Source: Anabaena sp. WA102 | GTDB taxonomy: Bacteria > Cyanobacteriota > Cyanobacteriia > Cyanobacteriales > Nostocaceae | Assembly (NCBI RefSeq): GCF_001277295.1 | Contig: NZ_CP011456.1 | Coordinates: forward strand, 2,356,001 to 2,420,000 | Length of the DNA stretch: 64,000 nucleotides | Direction: 5' to 3' | Shown: in pieces, positions 9,211-18,050 of the stretch | Numbering within the stretch: position 1 is the stretch's first letter | Layout of the letters: each line of letters starts with the position of its first letter | The notes under the pieces: generated by a model | The model's input: the letters and a program-made list of their open reading frames with translations, nothing else | Told to the model about the DNA's origin: nothing | Databases searched by the model: none | Translations under genes and position numbers: made by a program

Positions 9211-10298
9211 ATGGGCAGCACTTTTGGTCATCTTTTCCGTATTACTACTTTTGGCGAATCTCACGGCGGCGGTGTGGGGGTGATCATTGATGGTTGTCCC
9301 CCACAACTGGAAATTTCCGCTGAGGAAATTCAATTTGAGTTAGATAGAAGACGACCGGGACAAAGTAAAATTACTACTCCTCGCAAAGAAGCTGACACCT
9401 GTGAGATTCTATCTGGGGTGTTTGAGGGAAAAACTCTGGGAACACCCATTGCCATTTTAGTCAGAAATAAAAATACTCGTCCCGAAGATTATGATGAGAT
9501 GGCGCAGAAATATCGCCCTTCCCATGCAGATGCTACCTATGATGCTAAGTATGGCTTGAGAAATTGGCAAGGTGGTGGCAGATCCTCAGCCCGTGAGACA
9601 ATAGGTAGAGTTGCTGCTGGTGCGATCGCTAAAAAGATTTTACATCAAGTTGCAGGTGTAGAGGTAATCGCCTATGTCAAGCGAATTAAAGATTTAGAAG
9701 GGGTTGTTGATACCAATACTGTCACTTTAGCCGATGTCGAAAGCAATATCGTCCGCTGTCCAGATGGCGAAATTGCCAACACCATGATTTCCTTAATCGA
9801 ACAAACTGGTAAAGATGGTAATTCCATCGGTGGTGTCGTTGAATGTGTGGTGCGGAATGTTCCCAAGGGTTTAGGCGAACCAGTCTTTGATAAATTAGAA
9901 GCAGATTTAGCAAAGGCGGTAATGTCATTACCCGCAAGTAAAGGTTTTGAAATCGGTTCTGGTTTTGACGGAACTTTATTAACAGGTTTTGAACATAACG
10001 ACGAATTTTATATTGATGAACATGGGGAAATTCGCACAGTAACTAACCGTTCAGGCGGAATTCAAGGGGAATTTCCAACGGTGAAAACATTATTATCCGC
10101 GTGGCTTTTAAACCAACAGCTACGATTAGAAAGGAACAAAAAACCGTAACGAAGGAAGGGGAAGAAACGGTTTTAGCAGGAAAAGGAAGACATGATCCTT
10201 GTGTTTTACCCCGTGCTGTACCAATGGTTGATGCGATGGTGGCTTTAGTTTTATGTGATCATCTATTAAGGCATTATGGACAGTGTAAGGTGTTGTAA
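9211..10298 (+). pseudogene. aroC: Chorismate synthase, frameshifted
   Basis: Chorismate synthase converts EPSP to chorismate, the last shared step of aromatic amino-acid synthesis, using reduced FMN. Frame 1 gives 312 residues beginning MGSTFGHLFRITTFGESHGGG, with GRSSARETIGRVAAGA. It then leaves the family pattern after SGGIQGE. The remainder, from VAFKPTATIRKEQKT to HDPCVLPRAVPMVDAMV, continues in another frame to 10298. Adding one G to the GGGG run at 10066-10069 restores GGIQGGISNGENIIIRVAF and a normal 362-aa enzyme. All other family residues look intact. Because the enzyme is normally single-copy and needed for growth, an error in the homopolymer is at least as likely as a true mutation. 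Confidence 0.9.
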
Positions 10299-11015
10299 TC
10301 ATACTTAATCAAGTGGAACTGCATCAACACTTATTATGAATACCGAATATGAACCAAAACCATCAAAAAAAAACAGATTGAAACATATATACTAAACACG
10401 GTTCAGACACGGACTTTTACAAAATTACGAAAAACCTCAAGTCGTCTCATTCCCAGTCTCTGACTGGGAATGAATTCTAGAAGGCTCTGCCTTCAATGAT
10501 ATTAGAGGCAGAGCCTCATCAACTGCATTCCTAGTCAGAGACTAGGAACGAGATGTGGTAGGGATTTGAGCTTAAGTTGACACATATCAGCTTTTGCTTT
10601 ACCCCTAAGCCAAATTTTGTGGGATGGGCATCCTGCCTGTCCTTGATGATTAGCGGGCTTTTCGTCCCGCACCACAAGAAATTTTTGGGTATTTTTTTAA
10701 ATTTATTGACAAAATCAACCAAGAAGTTAGTATCAACAATGCCAGAGAATGAAAGTTAGTCTCAACAATGCTAGAGAATGAAAGTTAGTATCAACAACGC
10801 CAGAGAATGAATTCTCTGTCTCATAGCTGAAGTCGGTTGAAACCGACTAAAATTCCGGTTGTTAGTTATACGTCGCAAGCTGACAATATAAAATCCCTGG
10901 TTTCATCCTGTTCATCCTTTAATCGGTGGATATCCTGATTCTGACAAAAAATTTTCTCGCTACGCGAGAGGGATAAGACAAGAAAAGAGCAAGAGGGCAA
11001 AAGTGCATAGTGCTA
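10299..11015. repeat. Intergenic repeat-rich region
   Basis: No gene is supported. Positions 10386-10403 hold a partial TATACTAAACACGG end shared with the MITEs at 20882 and 46473. Positions 10446-10552 form a large nested inverted repeat: arms with CCCAGTCTCTGACTGGGAATG outside and AGGCTCTGCCT/AGGCAGAGCCT inside. Positions 10612-10706 are the inverted partner of about 55338-55432. Positions 10726-10811 hold three 29-bp tandem copies of a unit starting GTTAGTATCAACAATGCC. The palindrome GTCGGTTGAAACCGAC sits near 10833, and a perfect hairpin TCTCGC-TAC-GCGAGA at 10955-10969. Confidence 0.7.
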
Positions 11016-11831
11016 TTAAGTCCTCGCCGCACCACTACATACAACCCGAAAACCAATATTGAGGTTGTTGAGAGCGAGGTAGTCGGAGCCGCGATAAGCA
11101 GAACGGCAATAGTCAGGATCGTAGTCCCACGAACCACCGCGCAGCAGCTTTATGTTAGTACCCTTTTCATTATTTAACCATACGCTTCCATCTGTTGGCG
11201 CACCTTCATAGTTACTATGCCAATGGTCTTGACACCACTCCCAGACATTGCCGTGCATATCGTATAAGCCAAAGTTATTAGCTACTTCAAAACTTCCTAC
11301 TTCTGTTGTTTCTTCTCTATAAACTCCTTCAGATCCTTGACCATAAGAACTTCCACCATCATAGTTAGCCAAATCCGTTGTTATCGTCTCTCCAAAGTGA
11401 AATGGTGTAGTAGTCCCCGCTCGACAGGCATATTCCCATTCAGCTTCACTAGGTAAACGGTAGGTTCTACCTGTATATTGAGAAAGGCGTGAGCAAAATT
11501 CCACCGCATCATACCAAGAAACTTGCTCTACAGGGCGATTATCACCTGTAAAATAAGATGGATTTGGTTTTAGTTCACGGTTTACTTGTGGAAATGCAGC
11601 TACAGCCTTCCATTGTGCCTGTGTGACTTGATATTTACCCAGACAAAAGCCTTTGATAGTGACTGGGTGCTGAGGACGTTCATCATCAGTGCTACCTTCT
11701 TCTGTTTCTGGTGAACCCATCATAAAAGTACCACCAGGAATCATTATCATTTCTAATTGAATACCATTACCCAAGTCTTCTATATAATATTTTCCTGTCT
11801 TCCGTGTCCGGTTTATAACTATTATTGACAT
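11016..11831 (-). CDS. FGE/SUMF1-fold protein with a possible diversified C-terminus
   Basis: This 271-aa protein is nearly all one formylglycine-generating-enzyme (FGE-sulfatase) domain: MIMIPGGTFMMGS near residue 30, then QHPVTIKGFCLGKYQVT, LPSEAEWEYACRAGTT, NNFGLYDMHGNVWEW and a C-terminal GFRVVC. True FGE needs two active cysteines in the GGSxxC...C region; here the segment reads LRGGSWDYDPDYCRSA, with only the second, so binding rather than oxidation is likely. The 23 codons between TGG and ATTGGT all end in C or T, as in DGR variable regions. It is highly similar at DNA level to the end of the next gene upstream (12026-14668), and appears to be the last gene of that locus. Confidence 0.85.
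   Translation of the reverse strand: MSIIVINRTRKTGKYYIEDLGNGIQLEMIMIPGGTFMMGSPETEEGSTDDERPQHPVTIKGFCLGKYQVTQAQWKAVAAFPQVNRELKPNPSYFTGDNRPVEQVSWYDAVEFCSRLSQYTGRTYRLPSEAEWEYACRAGTTTPFHFGETITTDLANYDGGSSYGQGSEGVYREETTEVGSFEVANNFGLYDMHGNVWEWCQDHWHSNYEGAPTDGSVWLNNEKGTNIKLLRGGSWDYDPDYCRSAYRGSDYLALNNLNIGFRVVCSGAART
11050..11140 (-). other. Putative DGR variable region in the 271-aa FGE protein
   Basis: Between TGG and ATTGGTTTTCGG the codons are GAC TAC GAT CCT GAC TAT and so on to CTC AAT. All 23 end in C or T, and most could derive from AAC or AAT by changing the two A positions. This departs from the A/T-ending codons of the surrounding gene. It is what adenine-specific retrohoming produces, but the template repeat and reverse transcriptase are not in this window. 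Confidence 0.55.
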
Positions 11832-12025
11832 TTGTGTTTAGTTAATTCTTAGTTGCTGAAATTTATGATTCGATTATTTTCTACCCAAGGTTGATTTGAA
11901 AAAAAATTTTAACGCTCCCCTTTGGCATTCTCATAGACCATTTTTGCAAAAAAAATTTTTAATCGCTACGCTAACAAAGGGTAAAAGAACAAGTGCAAAG
12001 GGCAAAAGAGGAAAAGTATAAAGGG
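11832..12025. other. Spacer with copy of post-FGE sequence
   Basis: This region between the two FGE genes contains sequence resembling that downstream of the 271-aa gene: TTTTGCCC-rich pyrimidine tracts, a CGTAGCGA element near 11962-11970, and an AAATTTTTT run. The shared 3' flank suggests that the FGE domains and their downstream sequences were duplicated together, or that the flank has a job such as DGR homing. No small gene is evident. Confidence 0.45.
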
Positions 12026-14668
12026 CTACTGAAGAATCCTCCCAACAGCGCAAACAACACGAAAACCAATACTGAAGTTGACGCTGCCGCGCTCGACCCT
12101 ACGGATGAAGAGGCGAGACGCGGAACGGCAGCTAGGAGGATTGTCGATACAAGAACCGCCCCGCAGTACAGCACGTCTTGACTTGTCGTTTAGTTTATCA
12201 TCACTATTAAACCATACACTTCCATCTGTGGACGCTCCTTGATAATTATCATGCCAGTCATCCAAACACCACTCCCATACATTTCCGTGCATATCATATA
12301 ATCCGAAGTTATTGGCTACTTGAAAACTCCCTACTTCTGTTGTTTTTTCTCGATATTCTCCTTCAGATCCTTGACCATAAGTTTGATTGCCATTATAGTT
12401 AGCCAAATCCGTTGTTATCGTCTCTCCAAAGTGAAACGGTGTAGTAGTCCCCGCTCGACAGGCATATTCCCATTCAGCTTCACTGGGAAGGCAGTAGGTT
12501 TTACCTGTATATTGAGAAAGGCGATCGCAAAATTCCACCGCATCATACCAAGAAACTTGCTCAACAGGACGATGGTTGGTGAGCGAAGTCGAACCATCAC
12601 CTTTAAAATGAGATGGATTTGGTTTTAGTTCACGGTTGACTCGTGGAAGTGCAGCTACAGCTTTCCATTGTGGTTGGGTCACTGGGTATTTGCCCATAAA
12701 GAAGGTGGGAACATTCACTTGGTGTTGAGGGCGTTCACTATCACTGCTATCTTTTTCTGTTTGCGGAGCGCCCATCTGAAAACTACCCCCTGGAATCTCT
12801 ACCATTTCTAACTGGACTCTATTCTCCAAATTTTCGATAAAATACTGAGATTGTTGACGACGACGTTTAACTATTAATTCTGTTTTTTGTCCGAATCCTA
12901 AGAAGCCACCTGTTTGTTTTGGTTCAATGGTGGCTACTTCAAATTTAAACGGTTGTAGATTGGTGATGGTGATGGTTGCGACTTCAAAGGAAAATTCAAA
13001 GAATGCTTGATTGTTATTATCACTTTGTAAATATTGCGATTGTTCAATTTCATCAGCAAGCAGAGCATAAGCTCCTCCTAACCGTTTTAAAACTTTGACA
13101 GTAATAGTAGCAAAATATTCAAAATTTAAGTTTTGAAGATTTTTTTCGTTTTTGAGTTTTTCTAATTCCTGTGGATTTTTAAGTAAAGCCTGAAATTCTT
13201 TGCGATTTTTCCCCAGTTGTTTAGCAATATATTCAGAAATTTTATTAATTATTTGCTCGGAATCCATTTGGCAACTATCTTGAAGAAAAATATCTCTTAT
13301 TTCTTCATCAATAAAGCGATATTCAACATAATCTGGATGGGTATCTGGTGTAATTTCTTTCGTGGGTTTTAAAATTCCTCCTAAGAATACTTCAGCTATG
13401 ACATGAACTATTTTTTCCGATTGAGGTAGGAAATTTTTTTGAATTAATCGGACTACAGGTAAATTAATTACAGGTGCAGATGCTAATAAACTGACTAAAT
13501 TTCTGGCTAGAGGTGAAGAACTGATGCGAAATTGATATACTCGTTCTTCATTGGATAATGATATTTGAGGTATATCTTGTGTTTGTGGTTCTTGTTGTTT
13601 TTCTTGTTTAACTATGTCTGAAAAGGCAAAACCACCAGCACCAATAGTTCCTTTGCATATAACCATTTTACTCCAAGTTTTTATAGAATCTTGTGTGAGA
13701 CTAAAAACAGGAACTTTAATGGATTTGTGAAAATTAATATCATCCCAAATTAAAATTTCTTTAATAGATAAATTACGATTTGCAACTGTATAAGCTGAAC
13801 TATTTAACTGTACCATTGCCCCTGAACTTAAGGCAGTTCTTAACCACATTCTTTCCGGTAACATTTGCACAATGGCGACAATATTATGTTTTCCCCAAAT
13901 CTTTAATAGATTAAAAGCTGTGCCATTACGCCAAATTTCACTAACACAATCACTGACTATGAAGATAATTCTACGACCAGTAGGATCAATTAATTTTTGA
14001 GGAGAATATCTTTTTTTACCTATTCCTTGTTTTAAATAAATCTTTCCTTGATTATCTTTGAGGATGCCAAAGGTTTGAATATTGCGAAATATGCCATAAT
14101 GTTTGAAAATCTGTTGTAATTCTTTGATAATGCGTTGCCAAAAAATCATAGAATCACTTTCATCTATAAGGAATAATAAATCAAATTTTAATTCTCTGCG
14201 TGGTTCAAGAATAGGAATACAAATACCGTTTAATTCAGCCATAAGTTCGACGGTGGCTTTTTCATTTAATAAGACTGCTTTACCATAGGCAATATATTGA
14301 ATTAAAGAACGTAATGCTTTAGCAATTTTGCGGGGATATGGAAGGGAGGAAACATCAGGAATATTTATTGATAAACCACTATCGGGATAGGAATCTGATG
14401 TTTTGGTAAAAATAGGAATTTGAGGTGGTTTTCGTTCAATGAGTGTTGTTGGTGGAGTTTTTAGGTTTGGGGTTTGTGGCGGTATATATTGAGGTATATC
14501 TTCAAGTTCATTATTTGTTGGTGGTTGTTTCTGTGGAGTTGGTTTTTTATCAATAGAAACATGAGTACAAGTTTGTTGTGCTAACCAGAGAGTTTCGGCA
14601 ATTTCTGTACCAGTTAGATTTAATTTTTTTTCTAATGTGGTGATGAATTGGTCAAATTGCCTACTCAT
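12026..14668 (-). CDS. vWA (SAV_2336-like) protein with C-terminal FGE fold
   Basis: This 880-aa protein is the vWA component of a vWA-MoxR-VMAP conflict system. Residues 1-110 are a proline-rich, low-complexity leader. About residues 160-290 form the vWA-like fold, with a complete MIDAS-type motif LIDESDSM (D169, S171, S173) and RRIIFIVSDCVSEIWR. The middle (about 300-620) is an uncharacterised helical and beta region common to SAV_2336-related proteins. About residues 630-880 are an FGE domain (GGSFQMGAP, LPSEAEWEYACRAGTT, DMHGNVWEW, GFRVVC). Of the last 26 variable-region codons, 23 end in C or T, suggesting DGR diversification. The gene lies 167 bp after the MoxR gene across a 52-bp tandem repeat that copies its own start region. 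Confidence 0.85.
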   Translation of the reverse strand: MSRQFDQFITTLEKKLNLTGTEIAETLWLAQQTCTHVSIDKKPTPQKQPPTNNELEDIPQYIPPQTPNLKTPPTTLIERKPPQIPIFTKTSDSYPDSGLSINIPDVSSLPYPRKIAKALRSLIQYIAYGKAVLLNEKATVELMAELNGICIPILEPRRELKFDLLFLIDESDSMIFWQRIIKELQQIFKHYGIFRNIQTFGILKDNQGKIYLKQGIGKKRYSPQKLIDPTGRRIIFIVSDCVSEIWRNGTAFNLLKIWGKHNIVAIVQMLPERMWLRTALSSGAMVQLNSSAYTVANRNLSIKEILIWDDINFHKSIKVPVFSLTQDSIKTWSKMVICKGTIGAGGFAFSDIVKQEKQQEPQTQDIPQISLSNEERVYQFRISSSPLARNLVSLLASAPVINLPVVRLIQKNFLPQSEKIVHVIAEVFLGGILKPTKEITPDTHPDYVEYRFIDEEIRDIFLQDSCQMDSEQIINKISEYIAKQLGKNRKEFQALLKNPQELEKLKNEKNLQNLNFEYFATITVKVLKRLGGAYALLADEIEQSQYLQSDNNNQAFFEFSFEVATITITNLQPFKFEVATIEPKQTGGFLGFGQKTELIVKRRRQQSQYFIENLENRVQLEMVEIPGGSFQMGAPQTEKDSSDSERPQHQVNVPTFFMGKYPVTQPQWKAVAALPRVNRELKPNPSHFKGDGSTSLTNHRPVEQVSWYDAVEFCDRLSQYTGKTYCLPSEAEWEYACRAGTTTPFHFGETITTDLANYNGNQTYGQGSEGEYREKTTEVGSFQVANNFGLYDMHGNVWEWCLDDWHDNYQGASTDGSVWFNSDDKLNDKSRRAVLRGGSCIDNPPSCRSASRLFIRRVERGSVNFSIGFRVVCAVGRILQ
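12066..12160 (-). other. Putative DGR variable region in the 880-aa vWA-FGE protein
   Basis: Between GGTTCTTGT and ATTGGTTTTCGT there are 26 codons, including ATC GAC AAT, CTC TTC ATC and GGC AGC GTC AAC TTC. Twenty-three end in C or T. The segment is unusually GC-rich for this genome and three codons longer than its paralogue, while the sequence on both sides is strongly conserved between the two genes. The concentration of differences in this one stretch is the DGR signature. Confidence 0.5.
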
Positions 14669-14815
14669 GGTTTTAAAATCCTTTATTTATTTATATTTTA
14701 CAGGCAAGATGCCTACTCATGGTTTTAGAATCCTTTATTTATTTATATTTTACAGGCAAGATGCCTACTCATGGTTTTAAAATCCTTTACTATTTATATT
14801 TTACAGGCAAGATGC
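14658..14815. repeat. Three 52-bp tandem repeats across the vWA gene start
   Basis: A unit starting TGCCTACTCATGGTTTTA is repeated at 14658, 14710 and 14762, with a fourth partial end at 14813. On the minus strand each unit contains ATGAGTAGG, the first three codons of the vWA-FGE gene. In the two upstream copies this is followed by HLACKI and a stop. The repeat therefore multiplies the start region into short upstream ORFs in the gap between the MoxR and vWA genes. Confidence 0.85.
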
Positions 14816-14835
14816 CTGTACCACAAGAGATATTT

Positions 14836-16005
14836 TTATTGTTCATCAGTATCAGATAAGGATTTAAACAACAACTCTTGTAAATCTTCAGTAAAAGATT
14901 CAGGATTCAGGTTATTTCTCATATAAATAGCATTTAATAATTGATCTGTTGCCCGTTCTGTTGCTTCTTTGTTTCTAAAGGCTGTTATGAGATCATTTGT
15001 TGCTTTTTTAGTTTCTTCATAACTATCACCATCAAAATGAGATGCAATGATATTTTTTAAATATTCTGGATCAGGATCAGGCATTCTTACCCGTAAACAG
15101 CGCCGCACAAATGCGGGAGGAAAGTCTCTTTCTCCATTACTAGTCATAATAATAATGGGAAATTCTGAACAATGTACTCTACCTGCGTTAATTGTAACTT
15201 TAATGTTTACATCTTCTGTCCGCACTGTTACAGTTCTATTTGCTTCTATTTTAGATGTTTCTGTATGAGAAGTATCAGCCCAACGGACTAATTCAGTGAT
15301 AGAAAATTTACCTTCTTCAAATAGATGTAATAAATCATTAGGTAAGTTGATGTCACTTTTATCAATTTCATCAATTAATAAAACTCTGGGATAAAGAGAT
15401 GGTAAAAATGCTGTACCCAATGCTCCTAATGTGATATAATTGCCAATATCAAATGATTTATTTTGGGTTTGATTGTCTTTAGATAGTTGATAATCTTGAA
15501 GTCGGGCGATCGCATCATAAGCATATAATCCATCTTGGAGGGTAGTACGGGAAGTAATAGGCCAACTTAATACAGTTCCTAATTTTAATTCATGAGCGAT
15601 CGCATAAGCTAAAGAAGTTTTACCAGATCCAGGATTTCCTGTAACTAAAAGCGGCCTTCGTAACAATATAGCAGCATTAACCGCATCTAATACTGTGATT
15701 TTATTAATATTAGGATTGTCTTCACTATCATCATCATTTCCTGCGGTTAGTTGACTAGAAACGCGAAATCTTTCACCTTTTTCTTGACCTCTTTTATTTT
15801 CGCAAGAGTTGGCTAATTCTTGAATGTTTTTCCACCGGGTTTCAACTTCTAATAATTCTTGACCTTGAATTTCTAAAAATTTCCGCCAAGGTGGAGGAGA
15901 TTTCATTTTTTCCTTGATATTTATATTATGATTTTGTCCATCACCATAGAATAAATACCAGTCTTTGTTGTTTTGTGAGTTGTTTTCTGTTTGATGTTCA
16001 GTCAT
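14836..16005 (-). CDS. MoxR-type AAA+ ATPase of a VMAP ternary system
   Basis: This 389-aa protein has a ~100-residue N-terminal extension followed by an AAA+ domain. The Walker A motif is VTGNPGSGKTSLAYAIAHEL, Walker B is RVLLIDEIDKSDINLPNDLL, and the arginine-finger area is RDFFPPAFVRRCLRV-like (seen as DFPPAFVRRCLRVRMPD). MoxR ATPases act as remodellers together with vWA proteins, and the vWA partner is the next gene downstream. The start overlaps the end of the VMAP gene by eight bases, so translation is probably coupled. The substrate is unknown. Confidence 0.85.
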   Translation of the reverse strand: MTEHQTENNSQNNKDWYLFYGDGQNHNINIKEKMKSPPPWRKFLEIQGQELLEVETRWKNIQELANSCENKRGQEKGERFRVSSQLTAGNDDDSEDNPNINKITVLDAVNAAILLRRPLLVTGNPGSGKTSLAYAIAHELKLGTVLSWPITSRTTLQDGLYAYDAIARLQDYQLSKDNQTQNKSFDIGNYITLGALGTAFLPSLYPRVLLIDEIDKSDINLPNDLLHLFEEGKFSITELVRWADTSHTETSKIEANRTVTVRTEDVNIKVTINAGRVHCSEFPIIIMTSNGERDFPPAFVRRCLRVRMPDPDPEYLKNIIASHFDGDSYEETKKATNDLITAFRNKEATERATDQLLNAIYMRNNLNPESFTEDLQELLFKSLSDTDEQ

Positions 16006-17155
16006 TGTTTTTCTCCTTTTTAATTAATCTAGCCATATTAGGAGATATTAGTTGATTTGCTCCCGTTGGTATTTTATCATGATCAAATAATACTCCTAAA
16101 TTGTAACCAAAGTCACTTTTTGTTTTCATGTTATTTATCCGAATATCATGAATGTTTTGATAGATCCTATATATTTTGCAAAAATTATTTGTATCATTCA
16201 AGTCTATAGCAAAAATTGTTTCAAATTTTTTAACTACATTATTATCAATTGTTTTATATCTAGTCCATAAACACAAAGGAAAACCTTTAGACAAAATTTC
16301 TTGAAATAACTCAATTCTTTTTTTTTGATTTGGTAATGGGTCATCAATAAACCTAACATAAGTGTTATTATTTTTAATAATATTTATAAATTGTTGAGCA
16401 TTATTATCATTAATAATTTTTTCTAAACTTTCCCATTGTGGTTGCCATGCAAGTTTTAATCTTGCTTTGTTTTTCTCATTGTGTAAAAATCTATCATAAG
16501 AACGTATAATTACAGGATATAATTTACCAATTGGTGTTTTTTTACCCCACTCATCCATAATTTCTCTACTATCAAAACCTTCGCTTAAAAGATTAATGGG
16601 TAAAAATAATTCTATAATTGGTAGTCTAGATAATTGCATATCATGATCTCTTGTTGTTTTGTACATCTCTTGGATAATTTTATCTAAAACACCAATAATA
16701 TGTTTTTTCTCGCAACCATCTTCTGGTTGTTGTATTTGAATTGGAAGTTCATAGTCATCCTTTTTTTGTTTAGTTTGATTATTAATAAAACGTGCCAATT
16801 GTGCTTCTATGTAAAACTTTTGATTAGTTTGAGGTTTTACAATAACAAAAAGATAATCAACAATATTATTTGCATTTTGAATTGTTGTCTGACTTCGCAA
16901 AGATTGTACTAAATTAGCAAAGCGTTCACTGTCTTGACAAAGTATGTCTAAAAAACTATTTATTAGTCCTCCTCTAATTAAATGATTAACTAAAGAACTA
17001 TATCTAGCATTAACTGTATTCCCAGTAATTGCATCATAAGGATTTCCTTGCAGTTGACTTGTATTATTTTCACATATAGTTTTTAATTCTTCTTCTGTAA
17101 ATACATTTTGAAGAATTTTAATTAATACTTGTTTTTGTTCGTCAGTCATATTCAT
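15998..17155 (-). CDS. EAD-VMAP-C protein (vWA-MoxR-associated protein)
   Basis: This 385-aa protein has two parts. Residues 1-88 are an effector-associated domain (EAD1-like): VLIKILQNVFTEEELKTICE, then NPYDAITGNTVNARYSSLV. From about residue 95 to the end it matches the VMAP-C pattern: IIELFLPINLLSEGFD, YPVIIRSYDRFL, FPLCLWTRYK and LGVLFDHDKIPTGAN. VMAP proteins are the third member of vWA-MoxR-VMAP systems and are thought to link the ATPase/vWA sensor to an effector. EADs are small helical adaptors that pair with like domains. The neighbouring cyclase has a nearly identical EAD, which makes it the likely partner. No catalytic residues are evident. Confidence 0.85.
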   Translation of the reverse strand: MNMTDEQKQVLIKILQNVFTEEELKTICENNTSQLQGNPYDAITGNTVNARYSSLVNHLIRGGLINSFLDILCQDSERFANLVQSLRSQTTIQNANNIVDYLFVIVKPQTNQKFYIEAQLARFINNQTKQKKDDYELPIQIQQPEDGCEKKHIIGVLDKIIQEMYKTTRDHDMQLSRLPIIELFLPINLLSEGFDSREIMDEWGKKTPIGKLYPVIIRSYDRFLHNEKNKARLKLAWQPQWESLEKIINDNNAQQFINIIKNNNTYVRFIDDPLPNQKKRIELFQEILSKGFPLCLWTRYKTIDNNVVKKFETIFAIDLNDTNNFCKIYRIYQNIHDIRINNMKTKSDFGYNLGVLFDHDKIPTGANQLISPNMARLIKKEKNND

Positions 17156-17177
17156 TATGTTTTACTAAAAAAATAAT

Positions 17178-18035
17178 TTATCCTCGTAAAGATTTTACTA
17201 AATCAGCAAAGTGTTCACTGGATTTACAAAGTATGTCTAAAAAACTATCTATTAGTCCTTTTCTAATTAAATGATTAACTAAAGAACTATATCTAGCATT
17301 AACTGTATTCCCAGTAATTGCATCATAAGGATTTCCTTTCAGTTTACTCGTATTATTTTCACATATAGTTTTTAATTCTTCTTCTGTAAATACATCTTGA
17401 AGAATTTTAATTAATACTTGTTTGTTGTCGTCATCTGTCCATATAATAGGTTTAATAGGTTGTACATAATTCTCAAGCATTGGATAACCATAAGCCTCTC
17501 TGAACTCATCATGTTTATTTTTAAAAGATTGTTTAGAGAACTTATCTTGAGAAAGTTCATTATAGGTCATTTTATCAACAAATAACCAACCAGGAAATGC
17601 ACCAGATTCCAATTCTTTAACTACCATGAAAACATTTCCAATCATTTGATTAGGACGTTCAGGATCATAAACAATATCATCTGTTGCTGCACCAATGCGA
17701 AAACACCACTGATCTATACCAGGTTTTTGGTTACGTTTGTCAACTATTTCGCAAAATATTTTCACAAAATCATAGGCATTTTCAACAGATTCAAATGTAA
17801 GTCTACAACCATCTGCTAGAGGAGTTTCAATTTTGGTAAGGTGAGTTTTAATTTTTCGATTTTCAATTGATTGATTAAAAGCTGTAGAAATAATGTCTTC
17901 AATTTGTTTAATAAATATTGCTAGAGCCTCAGCACCTAAATTGTATTTATTGTGTATATCTTGAAAAGACTTTGATGAGTTAACCAGATCAAGTTGAACT
18001 ACAGTTAGTTTAATCTTAGTAGACGAAGATGACAT
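17178..18035 (-). CDS. Nucleotidyl cyclase-EAD fusion (Pycsar-like cyclase)
   Basis: This 285-aa protein has a class III nucleotidyl cyclase-like domain (about residues 7-190) and an EAD (about 200-285). Candidate metal-binding aspartates are D16 in VQLDLVNSS and D75 in LADGCRLTF. WCFRIGAATDDIV and IGNVFMVVKELESGAFPGWLFVD match later cyclase strands. Pycsar cyclases make cCMP or cUMP during phage infection. The gene is placed directly next to a Pycsar-type membrane effector gene, which supports that reading, but base specificity cannot be decided by eye. The EAD is more than 90 percent identical in DNA to that of the next gene, implying recent duplication or gene conversion. Confidence 0.8.
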   Translation of the reverse strand: MSSSSTKIKLTVVQLDLVNSSKSFQDIHNKYNLGAEALAIFIKQIEDIISTAFNQSIENRKIKTHLTKIETPLADGCRLTFESVENAYDFVKIFCEIVDKRNQKPGIDQWCFRIGAATDDIVYDPERPNQMIGNVFMVVKELESGAFPGWLFVDKMTYNELSQDKFSKQSFKNKHDEFREAYGYPMLENYVQPIKPIIWTDDDNKQVLIKILQDVFTEEELKTICENNTSKLKGNPYDAITGNTVNARYSSLVNHLIRKGLIDSFLDILCKSSEHFADLVKSLRG

Positions 18036-18050
18036 AAAATATCTCGATGG

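Noticed and set aside
11016..14668. Functional sulfatase-activating FGE enzymes
   Set aside because: The first active-site cysteine is not conserved in the expected spacing and no sulfatase gene is near; a binding role fits better.
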